Part shown: positions 1 through 6,756 of the stretch, in pieces
Position numbering within the stretch: position 1 is the stretch's first letter
Layout of the letters: every line of letters begins with the position of its first letter
Assembly (NCBI GenBank): GCA_030151765.1
Contig: JASLCW010000258.1
Location: forward strand, 1-11,191
Reading direction: 5' to 3'
Length of the DNA: 11,191 bases
DNA from: Marmoricola sp.
Lineage (GTDB): Bacteria; Actinomycetota; Actinomycetes; Propionibacteriales; Nocardioidaceae
Program-made: the position numbers and the translations under genes
The notes under the pieces: generated by a model
The model's database searches: none
The model's input: only the letters and a program-made list of their open reading frames with translations
Told to the model about the DNA's origin: nothing

Positions 1-533
1 ATGACACGAGCGTGATCCGCTTCGAGATCCCGCGTGTGTATCGGTTCATGGTGAGCAATGCGGTTGCGCAGACGGCGGAGATCGTCGAGTTCGGCGTGGA
101 GCCTGCGCCGCCTCACCGGAGCCTCGAAGGCGTACCTCAATGCGGGCTGCCACAGCTGACGGTTGTACTCGTCGGCAAGGAGCGACCACCAGAACCCGAA
201 CGGCAACTCGGCCACGATCTTTCCGTGGGGAGCAGTGGTGCCGCCCGCGTGTGCCAGCGCGACGGCGACGGCCTTACGGGAGCGGTCGGTGAGCACTGGC
301 GAAGGTGTACTCAGCCACGCGGCTCCGAACACGGCGGACATGGCCTGGTCCATGACGTTGCGGAGGCCGACTTCGAGGTAGTGGATGGACTCGAAGAAGG
401 CAGCCGAGACCTTGGCGTTCCAGTCGTACAGGTCGATCGCCCGCTCCCAATCACCGCCGCAAGCGTTGAGGTAAGGAGTCATGCCGGCAGAGGACAGCAA
501 CTGCTGCAACGTTCTCCGGTCCTGAGCCACCAC
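1..533 (-). CDS. Abi-like protein with HEPN motif (3' end beyond window)
   Basis: Leftward gene, cut by the left edge; 177 codons are visible. The protein resembles the Abi-like (Abi_2) family: an N-terminal block with DLYDWNAKVSAAFFESIHYL (about residues 34-53), then EVGLRN (54-59), a central PFGFWWSLL stretch (111-119), and LRRLRNRIAHHEP (152-164). The last contains an R-N-x3-H motif (R156, H161), the RNase signature of HEPN domains. Known relatives are associated with abortive phage infection, and HEPN Abi proteins are thought to cleave RNA; a defence role here is inference. Start choice: GTG at 533-531 or the adjacent GTG at 530-528, just after AAGGAA (540-535). An ATG at 483 would remove a conserved-looking N-terminal segment. 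It is divergent from the gene at 669. Codon use is less GC-biased than in the genes right of 1240, fitting acquired DNA. Confidence 0.8.
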   Translation of the reverse strand, partial: MVAQDRRTLQQLLSSAGMTPYLNACGGDWERAIDLYDWNAKVSAAFFESIHYLEVGLRNVMDQAMSAVFGAAWLSTPSPVLTDRSRKAVAVALAHAGGTTAPHGKIVAELPFGFWWSLLADEYNRQLWQPALRYAFEAPVRRRRLHAELDDLRRLRNRIAHHEPIHTRDLEADHARV

Positions 534-548
534 ATTCCTTTCGAGGTT

Positions 549-562
549 GGCCTTGTCGGATC
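549..562 (+). repeat. Direct repeat copy 1, GGCCTTGTCGNATC
   Basis: The bases at 549-562 recur at 639-652 with one difference (G versus T at the N), and the first ten bases are identical. This copy ends about 16 bp from the start of the leftward Abi-like gene. The other copy lies the same distance before the rightward gene's start. This could be a shared operator or promoter element, or chance; the function is inferred only from position. Confidence 0.45.
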
Positions 563-591
563 TTGAGCGTAGAGTTGGCCACCGACAGAGA

Positions 592-641
592 GCCCCGGGA
601 TTCACGGCGTAGCGGCGAAGGCCAGCGAAACCCCCCGGGGC
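592..641. repeat. Inverted repeat in the divergent intergenic region
   Basis: GCCCCGGG at 592-599 pairs perfectly with CCCGGGGC at 634-641 across a 34-nt spacer, between the divergent genes. Each arm also contains a self-complementary CCCGGG core. It could form a hairpin in the leader of the rightward gene or be a dyad for a regulator. GC-rich dyads arise easily in such genomes, so support is modest. Confidence 0.3.
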
Positions 642-652
642 CTTGTCGTATC
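639..652 (+). repeat. Direct repeat copy 2, GGCCTTGTCGNATC
   Basis: Second copy of the repeat at 549-562, ending 16 bp before the GTG start at 669 and just before its ribosome binding site. It overlaps the right arm of the 592-641 inverted repeat. Confidence 0.45.
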
Positions 653-668
653 CAGACGAGGAGGTGCC

Positions 669-1190
669 GTGCTGAGGCTCAGAGACTTCTCCCTGGTGCA
701 CATGGACAGGGACACCTTCATGTGGGTGGACCTGAAGGCCTTCGACATCATCGAAGCCCGCACCGATGAGGAGTTGCTCAGTGCTCTGATGGCGATGCCT
801 GCCTATAGGCACAACTACTGCTCGCCCTTTGACCCTGCCGACATGGATTACCCCGGCCCGGCTCTCCATGCCAACTGGTGGCTCGACCGTCTCGCACCTT
901 CCATGTTCGAGGCGTTTGATGCGGACGCTGCTGTGGAGTCGGTCCGTGCGTGGGCGGAGGACCAAGACTGGGTCAACGGCTACGACGGTCCGAGCGACGA
1001 GACTCGCAAGAGGTTGCGGGACAACGTCTTGTCGCTCTTCGCCAACGGTGACGTGTTCAAGCTCCACCCGCCCGACGACAGCGCGTTCCACGAGTATGGG
1101 GGCATCGTCGGCGGCACTGGTTACCACGAGTTCGTCGTCATCGACCGTGAGCGCTCCGTGCTTCACCTCATCGTTGCCGCTGACGACTGA
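669..1190 (+). CDS. Unrecognised 173-aa protein
   Basis: I do not recognise the family. The GTG start at 669 is chosen because a strong ribosome binding site, GAGGAGGT (658-665), sits just before it. The product is acidic and rich in aromatic residues, with no signal peptide or membrane segment, so it is probably a soluble cytoplasmic protein. It has a Trp-containing middle (HANWWLDR, about 58-65; a second W-rich stretch near 92-100) and ends in a hydrophobic beta-strand-like tail (EFVVIDRE, then SVLHLIVAADD). That tail resembles ends seen in some small immunity-type or orphan actinobacterial proteins, a weak impression only. Codons contain more A/T in third position than core genes here. It is divergent from the Abi-like gene, and its stop shares one base (TGATG) with the ATG of the polymerase remnant. 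Confidence 0.75.
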   Translation: MLRLRDFSLVHMDRDTFMWVDLKAFDIIEARTDEELLSALMAMPAYRHNYCSPFDPADMDYPGPALHANWWLDRLAPSMFEAFDADAAVESVRAWAEDQDWVNGYDGPSDETRKRLRDNVLSLFANGDVFKLHPPDDSAFHEYGGIVGGTGYHEFVVIDRERSVLHLIVAADD

Positions 1191-1594
1191 TGCAGCTCCG
1201 CGCGGAAGGTGTTGCCAAGCATGCGGGTGTTTGTTTAGGTGACTCGTACCAGAACAACCGCGACCGCACCATCGCGTCGGCGTACTCGCTGCGTCCGCTG
1301 GCGGGCGCACCGGTGTCGACACCGGTCACCTGGGCGGAACTCCCCGAGGTCACGGATCCCGGCGTCTTCAACATCTTCACGGTCCCCGAACGGGTCGCCG
1401 ACGGCGATCCCTGGGCAGAGATCGATGAGATCGCCCACGACCTCACCCCGCTGCTCGATCTCTTCGAGGAGCAGGGTGCCGTCGAGCTCAACTTCCCACC
1501 CGACTACCCGAAGATGCCCGGTGAGCCGCCGCGCGTCCAGCCGTCGAAGAAGGTCGCCGAGCACTGGGACGAGGACGGCAACCGCATTGAGTGA
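1190..1594 (+). pseudogene. 5'-truncated LigD-type NHEJ polymerase domain
   Basis: From about residue 18 the translation matches the C-terminal end of LigD/Pol-domain primase-polymerases: SYQNNRDRTIASAYSLRP, then VSTPVTWAELPEV, then FTVPERV and DLTPLLDLFEEQ. The family's polymerase domain is about 290-300 residues; only about the last 100 remain, plus a 25-residue tail. The Asp before SYQN (D18) corresponds to the third metal-binding aspartate of the family. The first two catalytic aspartates and the nucleotide-binding part are missing, so polymerase activity is not expected. The first 16 residues are unrelated sequence. The only in-frame start is ATG 1190, after an in-frame TGA at 1181-1183; it overlaps the previous stop, so a short product could be made by coupling. 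I call it a remnant. Confidence 0.8.
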
Positions 1595-1964
1595 GCCGGA
1601 ACCCTGCCCGTGCGGGGGAATCCCGGCGGGTACGCCGTACGACGAGTGTTGTGGTCCGCTGCACCGTCAGGAGCGCGAGGCGGCGACGCCGGAGGAGTTG
1701 ATGCGTTCGCGCTACACCGCCTTCGTGGTCGGTGACGGCGATCATCTCTTCCGCACCTGGCATCCGCGGACCCGCCCCGACGACGTGGCGGTCGCGCCGG
1801 ATCCCTGGTGGCAGGGGCTCGAGATCGTCGACGCACCCCAGGCCGAGGGGGACAGGGGCGAGGTCGAGTTCGTCGCCGAGCACGCCCGCTGGACCTTGCG
1901 CGAGCGCAGTCGCTTCGAGCGTCGCCGCGGTCGCTGGGTGTACGTCGACGGCGAGGTGTCCTAG
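1587..1964 (+). CDS. YchJ-like SEC-C motif protein
   Basis: A 125-aa protein of the YchJ/UPF0225 type. The N-terminus carries a zinc-binding SEC-C-like motif: C7, C9, C21, C22 and H26 in CPCG...YDECCGPLH. The hallmark LMRSRYTAFVVGD follows at 38-50, then FRTWHPRTRP (55-64), and the C-terminal ERSRFERRRGRWVYVDG (106-122), which matches the NTF2-like fold end of the family. Its biochemical role is not established; zinc or nucleic-acid interaction is assumed from the motif. The TTG start at 1587 is chosen because GAGGACGG (1571-1578) precedes it by 8 nt and it places CPCG at the usual distance from the N-terminus. It overlaps the polymerase remnant by 8 nt, so the two were probably once one transcription unit. 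Its expression may now depend on the upstream accessory DNA. Confidence 0.85.
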   Translation: MSEPEPCPCGGIPAGTPYDECCGPLHRQEREAATPEELMRSRYTAFVVGDGDHLFRTWHPRTRPDDVAVAPDPWWQGLEIVDAPQAEGDRGEVEFVAEHARWTLRERSRFERRRGRWVYVDGEVS

Positions 1965-2017
1965 TGGTCCGTCTGCCAAATACCGTCACCCGCGCTATTT
2001 CGCAGCCACACCACTAG
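1961..2017. terminator. 57-nt imperfect palindrome between convergent genes
   Basis: The outer arms CTAGTGGT (1961-1968) and ACCACTAG (2010-2017) pair perfectly and contain both facing TAG stop codons. In the same register, CTGCCAAATA (1973-1982) pairs with TATTTCGCAG (1996-2005) with one mismatch, leaving a 13-nt loop. Positions 1969-1972 are mostly unpaired, forming an internal bulge. All pairs share one centre (position sum 3978), so this is one long hairpin. It sits between convergent genes and could terminate both, although no U-tract is present. A REP-like or MITE-like element is an alternative. Confidence 0.5.
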
Positions 2018-3627
2018 CCGGAGCAGATTCCCAGCAGGGGCAGCGCGGACGCGGGGTTGCCGCCGGCCGCCTGGAGATCGCCGAGGGTCACGCCCACATC
2101 CGGTGGCAGCGCCGGCTTGTCGGGACGGGCCGGGCGGCCGTCGCGGGTCAGCTTCCAGCACTGATCGCGGAAGCTCAGCCGGGTCGCGGTCACGGCGAGA
2201 TGGGTCGGTGTGATCCGTCCGGACAGGTGGCTGCGGACCCAGTCGCGGGGCGGACCGCGGAGCGCCTTCCAGGTCGCCGCGGGCACCTCGATGGCAGCGT
2301 TGTAGAAGCGGGGTGTGTCCGTCAGGCCACGGGACTGACGGGACTGCCGCAGTCCGTCGTACGCCCAGAGGCGGAGCGCCAGCCGCTGCTTCGGGGCGAC
2401 CTGGACCTCCATCGTGGTGGGAGTGCACGCCCAGTCGAAGGCGCGAATCACCGTCCGGGCGCCGCCGAGTGTGCCCTCGAAGCGCGTCGTCGCCGGGGCG
2501 TAGGTCGTGCCCTTCAGCGGGAGCCTCCGACCGAGCAGCGAACCGGCAACGGGTGTGAAGGTCCAGCGACGTGCATCGATCGGCTTCGTCCACACGCCAT
2601 TGCGCCCGTGCCGGCGACCGGCCACGCGCAACTGACGATCGCGCGCGTCGGTGCCGGTTCGCACGATGCTGACCGCATCGGTGATGGTGCCGGGCGGCTT
2701 CGGCTGGCGACGCCAGTCGAGCACCGGCAACTGCCAGCGCTTGTCGCTGGAGGCGAGACCCTGCTGCCAGGTGTAGGAGCCGAAGATCGCGTTGGCGCCG
2801 CTGACGTCGAAGTCGTAGAGGCGGGTGTAGAGGCGGCCCGAACGCGTCGCCGCGAGAACGGTCGACCCGCTGGCATCGAGGTTCGCGACCCGGGCGCGAC
2901 CCTGCTCCGGAAGGCACACGGCCCGGGACTCGTCGATCGGGAGCCAGGGATCGAGCGGGACGATCCGGGTGCCGGCGCCCTCCAGCAGGTAGTACGTGCC
3001 GACGCCGATCGGGTGGTGCCGGCGGCCGGCCGAGTCGGTGAAGGTCTCCGCGGAGGAGAAGTCCGAGTACGCCGCGGTGGTGGCCTCCTGGGGAAGCGTG
3101 AAGCCCAGGCCGGTCCACAGGAAGGGCCCCCAGCGCCAGGTCCAGCGCTCGGTCGGTACACCGCCGCCGGCCAGGTCGTTCGTGTAGACCTGCCGCCCGG
3201 CGCCGATGGCCACGAGGGTGCTGCCGTCGGCGCTGATCGACTGGATGTGCCCGTCCAGGCAGGAGGGCAGGACGACCTTGCGCCAGGCGGCACCGGGGAC
3301 GGGCACGCCGCCGCGCGCGCGAACGGCGTACAAGCGGTGATCGGCGACGGCGAAGGCCTGGTCGGTCGCCACCGAGTACTGGCCGCTCTTGAGCCACACG
3401 CGCCGGGGCAGGGCCTTGTCGGCGGGTGCGCCGAGGCCGTCGGAGGCCGCCGGGATGGAACCGCTGATGAAGGGCAGGCCGGTGGCGCCGGCGATCAGCG
3501 GCAGACAGCTCGGGTCGGTGGGTGGGGCGGCCTGGCTTCCGGGTGCCGCGGCGATCGTGAGCCCGAAGGCCAGGGCCGCGGTCATGGCGACGCTCCGCCG
3601 GAGGCGGGTCGCTGCGTTGCTGCTCAT
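2014..3627 (-). CDS. Secreted six-cysteine, propeller-like protein
   Basis: A 537-aa protein of unrecognised family. The N-terminus is a Sec signal peptide: RLRR, a hydrophobic core (about 13-28), then a probable cut after GSQA (about residue 33). The mature part has exactly six cysteines (41, 123, 238, 401, 490, 535), which could form three disulfides outside the cell. Two stretches look like repeats of one unit: SISADGSTLVAIGAGRQVYT (130-149) and NLDASGSTVLAATRSGRLYT (249-268); a weaker third lies near 87-106 (QAFAVADHRLYAVRARG). This D-G-S-T...G-R-x-Y pattern is typical of beta-propeller blades, so a propeller fold is inferred; ligand or enzyme activity cannot be read. It lies 30 nt downstream of the peptidase gene on the same strand and is probably co-transcribed. 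The ATG start has only a weak upstream purine run. Confidence 0.75.
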   Translation of the reverse strand: MSSNAATRLRRSVAMTAALAFGLTIAAAPGSQAAPPTDPSCLPLIAGATGLPFISGSIPAASDGLGAPADKALPRRVWLKSGQYSVATDQAFAVADHRLYAVRARGGVPVPGAAWRKVVLPSCLDGHIQSISADGSTLVAIGAGRQVYTNDLAGGGVPTERWTWRWGPFLWTGLGFTLPQEATTAAYSDFSSAETFTDSAGRRHHPIGVGTYYLLEGAGTRIVPLDPWLPIDESRAVCLPEQGRARVANLDASGSTVLAATRSGRLYTRLYDFDVSGANAIFGSYTWQQGLASSDKRWQLPVLDWRRQPKPPGTITDAVSIVRTGTDARDRQLRVAGRRHGRNGVWTKPIDARRWTFTPVAGSLLGRRLPLKGTTYAPATTRFEGTLGGARTVIRAFDWACTPTTMEVQVAPKQRLALRLWAYDGLRQSRQSRGLTDTPRFYNAAIEVPAATWKALRGPPRDWVRSHLSGRITPTHLAVTATRLSFRDQCWKLTRDGRPARPDKPALPPDVGVTLGDLQAAGGNPASALPLLGICSG

Positions 3628-3657
3628 CGACGCCCTAACGACCTGCCCGGCGACGGG

Positions 3658-5091
3658 TTACTGGAGTCCGGGCGGGACTCCGTTGGCAGCGGTCGCGGCC
3701 GGTTTGTGCGGCGTACGCAGCCAGACGTCGAAGAAGCCGGTCAGATCCCGGCCGCTGACCTGCACCGCGAGTGCCTCGAACTGCTGTGTCGTGGCATTGC
3801 CGTAGCGATGCTGGCCGAGCCAGGTGCGCAGCAGCGTGAAGAAGTCGCGATCGCCGATGACCCGTCGCAGTGCGGCAAGGGTCATCGCGCCGCGGTTGTA
3901 GACGGACCAGGAGAAGACCTGGCTGCGGGTCGGTGCCCCGATCCGGACCGTCCAGAACCTCGGGTCGGACTCGTAGGACCAGACATTCGCGAAGTTCGTG
4001 CGCATCGACACCTCACCGGAGTGGTCCTCCCAGAGCCACTCGGACCACTGCGCGAAGCCCTCGTTGAGCCAGATGTCGCTCCACCGGGCGACGCTGACAT
4101 CGTCGCCGAACCAGGTGTGCGCGAGTTCGTGGGCGATGACGCCGTCGTCGGCGCCGTGGTCGAAGAAGACCTTCGAGTACTGCGGCCGCCCCTGGTTCTC
4201 CAAGGAGAAGGGGAAGCGCGCATCGGCCAGCGTGCCGCCGGTGGAAGGGAAGGGATAGCCGCCGAACTTGCCGGCCAGGAAATCCACGATCCGCGGCGTG
4301 CGACGCAGCGAGGCGACGGCTGCCTTGCGAACAGTGCCCAGGTGGTCGTTGATCGCATACAGATAAGGGATTCCGCCAGGCGAGCGACCGCGCTCGAAGG
4401 TGAAGTCGCCGATCTCGACGTAGGCCAGGTAGCTCGCCATCGGGCGCTTCATCCGCCAGTGCCAACGGGTCGTGCCCTTCTTGCCGGTACGCCGCGAGAC
4501 AAGGTTGCCGTTGCTCACCACCTTCTTCGCCGACGAGGTGGTGACGATGATGTCGAAGGGTGCCTTCTGGGTCGGGTGGTCATTGCTCGGGAACCAGGCC
4601 GAGGCGGCCCAGGGCTCGCCGGCGACGAGGGCCCCGTCGGGCGTGGTCATCCAACCGTGACCGGACTCGGGGAAGTGCACCTTGGCGGGGAAGCCCGCGT
4701 ACCGGACGCGGGTGGAGAAGACCGCTCCCTCGGCCAGGGGCCGTGCCGGCGTGACGCTGAGCTTGCCTTTGCTCATCGTGTAGCGAGCGGGCTCGCCGTT
4801 GACGCTGACCACCTTCGCGGGCAGGCGAAGGTCGAGATCGAAGCTGGTCAGCGCCGCCGTCGCGCGCGCCCGGATCGTCGTGTCGCCGATCAGGCGATGG
4901 CTGCGGACGCCGTACCGGATCCTGACGGTGTAGTGCTCGGCCCGGTAACCGTGCGCGCCGAGTCCCGGGTAGATGGCGTCGACGGGTCCGGTGGGCAGCT
5001 GGCGTGGTGGTGCGGCATCGGCCGGCGCGAGACCACCGAGCACGAGCGCACCTGCGAGTGCGGCGAGGGCCGCGCGCCGGCGGATGCTCAC
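3658..5091 (-). CDS. Secreted M1-family zinc metallopeptidase
   Basis: A 477-aa exported protein: RRR, a hydrophobic core (about 7-22) and a cleavage region near PADA/APP (about 24-28). It carries the gluzincin signature HELAH at 321-325 and, 18 residues later, the third zinc ligand E344 in WLNEGFAQWSE. Y398 in VYNRGAM matches the family's transition-state tyrosine. The N-terminal beta domain of M1 enzymes is recognisable up to about 230. In place of the usual GxMEN exopeptidase motif there is SLENQ (296-300), keeping E and N, so aminopeptidase-type peptide hydrolysis outside the cell is likely but specificity is open. It ends soon after the catalytic and short helical part, so the large C-terminal domain of PepN is absent; shorter forms are common among secreted actinobacterial members. 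The GTG start overlaps the stop of the preceding gene (GTGA), and the signal peptide supports this start. Confidence 0.92.
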   Translation of the reverse strand: MSIRRRAALAALAGALVLGGLAPADAAPPRQLPTGPVDAIYPGLGAHGYRAEHYTVRIRYGVRSHRLIGDTTIRARATAALTSFDLDLRLPAKVVSVNGEPARYTMSKGKLSVTPARPLAEGAVFSTRVRYAGFPAKVHFPESGHGWMTTPDGALVAGEPWAASAWFPSNDHPTQKAPFDIIVTTSSAKKVVSNGNLVSRRTGKKGTTRWHWRMKRPMASYLAYVEIGDFTFERGRSPGGIPYLYAINDHLGTVRKAAVASLRRTPRIVDFLAGKFGGYPFPSTGGTLADARFPFSLENQGRPQYSKVFFDHGADDGVIAHELAHTWFGDDVSVARWSDIWLNEGFAQWSEWLWEDHSGEVSMRTNFANVWSYESDPRFWTVRIGAPTRSQVFSWSVYNRGAMTLAALRRVIGDRDFFTLLRTWLGQHRYGNATTQQFEALAVQVSGRDLTGFFDVWLRTPHKPAATAANGVPPGLQ

Positions 5092-5651
5092 AGGCCGGTG
5101 ACGCCTTCCTCGCCGTAGCCCTCGGCCTGCTCGTCGAAGGTCTCGTGCTCCAGCAGGTGCAGCACGGGTACGCCGAGCTTGCGCCGGGCTCGCGAGGTCC
5201 AGTCGAGGTGGAAGAACTCGGAGACGACGTGGGGACGGGTGAGGATGATCGCCTCACGCGCATCGACCTCGGTGGTCTTGGTGCCGAGCGCGGCGATCGG
5301 CTCCTCGAGCACACAGGCGCCCTCGGTCTCGCGGCCGAGGGCGGTCAGCAGGCCGATGCTGCGCTGCAGGTCGTTCTCCCGGGCCTCGCGCTCCTCGGCG
5401 CGGAGACTCTCGATCTGGTCGGGGTCCAGCTGGATCGTCGGCGCGGCGACCAGGTCGCCGGCGCCGAGGCTGCCGATGCCCGCCTCGATCTGCGCGGCGG
5501 CATCGGTGATCGGGAGCAGGAGGTGATAGCGCACCGGGACGTCGATGCTCTCGTGGAGTTCGTGCACCTGCCGAGCGTCGAGTTCGGTCAGTGCCTCCTC
5601 CATCAGGACGACCACGTCGTAGTACCCCGCTGAGGTTGGCTGCTCGCTCAT
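5088..5651 (-). CDS. Conserved-looking 187-aa protein, possibly USP-like
   Basis: I do not recognise a named family. ATG 5651 is preferred over an upstream start at 5687, because AAGGAG lies 6 nt before it and the longer form would overlap the ligase gene. A hydrophobic strand (DVVVLMEEAL, 12-21), a second strand (RYHLLLPIT, 41-49), an acidic helical stretch that may be a coiled coil (75-105), and a final strand-helix-strand (AIILTRPHVV 134-143, then FFHLDWTSRARRKLGVPVLHL 146-166) suggest an alpha/beta nucleotide-binding-type fold. The end resembles universal stress protein C-termini; that is impression, not proof. There is no signal peptide. It sits 13 nt after ligC and overlaps the start of the peptidase gene by 4 nt, so it is in the middle of a four-gene unit. 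Confidence 0.75.
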   Translation of the reverse strand: MSEQPTSAGYYDVVVLMEEALTELDARQVHELHESIDVPVRYHLLLPITDAAAQIEAGIGSLGAGDLVAAPTIQLDPDQIESLRAEEREARENDLQRSIGLLTALGRETEGACVLEEPIAALGTKTTEVDAREAIILTRPHVVSEFFHLDWTSRARRKLGVPVLHLLEHETFDEQAEGYGEEGVTGL

Positions 5652-5664
5652 CTCCGGCTCCTTC

Positions 5665-6756
5665 TCAGTCGCTGACACCCAGAACACTAGCGAGGTTGTA
5701 GCTCACCGGCTCGTCGAGTTGGGCATAGCCGCAGGACTCGGGATCGCGGTCGGGCCGCCAGCGCTTGAATTGTGCGGTGTGTCGGAAGCGGCGCCCCTCC
5801 ATGTGCTCGTAGCCGACCTCGAGGACGCGCTCGGGGCGCAGGGGAGTGAAGGAGAGGTCCTTGCCCTGGCTCCAGCGACTCTGGGTGCCCGGGACGCGGT
5901 CGGGATTTGCCGTGAGGAATTCCTGCCATTCGCCCCAGGGGTGGTCGCTGATGTCGCACACCAGCGGCTGCAGCTCGTCGATCAGCTCGGCCCTCCGTGC
6001 CTCGGTGAAGGATGCGGCCACGCCGACATGTTGCAGTTTCCCGTCGTCGTACAGGCCGAGCAGGAGGGAGCCGAGCAGTGGGCGCTCGTCGGTCGAGTTC
6101 TTGTGCAGCCGATAGCCGGCGACGACGACGTCCGCCGTGCGCGCGTGCTTGATCTTCAGCATGCTCCGCACATTCGGCTGGTACGGCGTCGCCAGCGGCT
6201 TGGCGATCACTCCGTCCAGACCGGCACCCTCGAAGTGCTCGAACCACTCCTCGGCGACGGCCGGGTCGGTCGTCGTACGGGTGAGATAGCAGGGGCCGTC
6301 CAGCCCGGTCAGCGCATCCTCGAGGCGCGTCCGTCGTACCGAGAAGGGCTGATCGGTGAGGTCCTCGTCGCCCAGGGCGAGTACGTCGAAGGCAACGAAG
6401 CCCGCCGGCGTCTCCTCGGCGAGCAGCTTGATCCTCGACGCCGCGGGGTGGATCCGCTCCTGCAACACCTCGAATTCCAGCTTCGGTCCGACAGCGACGA
6501 ACAGCTCGCCGTCGAGCACGCAGCGCTCCGGCAGTTGCTCCCGCATCGCCTCGACCATCTCGGGGAAGTAGCGGGTCAGCGGCTTCGTGTTGCGCGAAGC
6601 CAGCTCCACCTCGTCGCCGTCCTTGAAGACCAGGCACCGGAAGCCGTCCCACTTCGGCTCGAAGGAGAGTCCGCCCTCGAACTTGGCCGGATCGGGGACG
6701 CCCTTGACGGACTTGGCCAGCATCGGGCGAACCGGGGGCATGACGGGAAGGTCCAT
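5665..6756 (-). CDS. ligC: ATP-dependent DNA ligase, LigC type
   Basis: This 363-aa protein has the two-domain architecture (adenylation plus OB fold) of mycobacterial LigC. Motif I is EPKWDGFR with the AMP-accepting lysine K35 and R40; further motifs are LDGELFV (81-87, E84), VAFDVLALG (121-129), the DGVIAK motif IV (181-186) and the MLKIKH motif V (199-204). RHTAQFKRWRPDR (325-337) near the C-terminus fits motif VI. It seals nicks in DNA using ATP; LigC enzymes have been linked to backup end joining and repair with standalone polymerase domains. There is no fused nuclease or polymerase part as in LigD. The MDLPV start fits the usual N-terminus of the family, with no good ribosome binding site, so leaderless translation is likely. 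It heads a leftward operon and is divergent from ppk2. Confidence 0.95.
   Translation of the reverse strand: MDLPVMPPVRPMLAKSVKGVPDPAKFEGGLSFEPKWDGFRCLVFKDGDEVELASRNTKPLTRYFPEMVEAMREQLPERCVLDGELFVAVGPKLEFEVLQERIHPAASRIKLLAEETPAGFVAFDVLALGDEDLTDQPFSVRRTRLEDALTGLDGPCYLTRTTTDPAVAEEWFEHFEGAGLDGVIAKPLATPYQPNVRSMLKIKHARTADVVVAGYRLHKNSTDERPLLGSLLLGLYDDGKLQHVGVAASFTEARRAELIDELQPLVCDISDHPWGEWQEFLTANPDRVPGTQSRWSQGKDLSFTPLRPERVLEVGYEHMEGRRFRHTAQFKRWRPDRDPESCGYAQLDEPVSYNLASVLGVSD

Larger units (their letters stand above)
1..1240. other. Probable acquired segment; right boundary near 1230-1245
   Basis: An Abi-like gene and an orphan gene with less GC-skewed codon use abut, with no intervening sequence, the middle of a LigD-type polymerase coding sequence. 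Polymerase similarity begins at about codon 18-19 of the remnant (around 1241) and nothing resembling the first part of that domain lies upstream in the window. This is the pattern expected if foreign DNA was inserted into, or replaced the front of, the polymerase gene. No integrase, transposase or terminal repeat is visible, and the left boundary is outside the window, so the mechanism is unknown. Confidence 0.5.

Noticed and set aside
12..566. Rightward 184-codon open frame
   Set aside because: Antisense to the Abi-like gene, whose family motifs and RNxxxH make the leftward reading the true one.
829..1242. Rightward frame overlapping the 173-aa gene
   Set aside because: Ser/Arg/Thr-rich out-of-frame reading with no ribosome binding site; the main frame has the strong one at 658-665.
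1732..5118. Very long rightward open frame of 1128 codons
   Set aside because: It lies antisense to the secreted protein and M1 peptidase genes, whose motifs and signal peptides are real, and overlaps the end of the YchJ-like gene. Its translation is Gly/Arg/Ala/Pro-rich low-complexity sequence typical of high-GC antisense frames.
5652..5687. Upstream in-frame start for the 187-aa gene
   Set aside because: It would overlap the ligC coding region, and the ATG at 5651 has an AAGGAG at proper distance.
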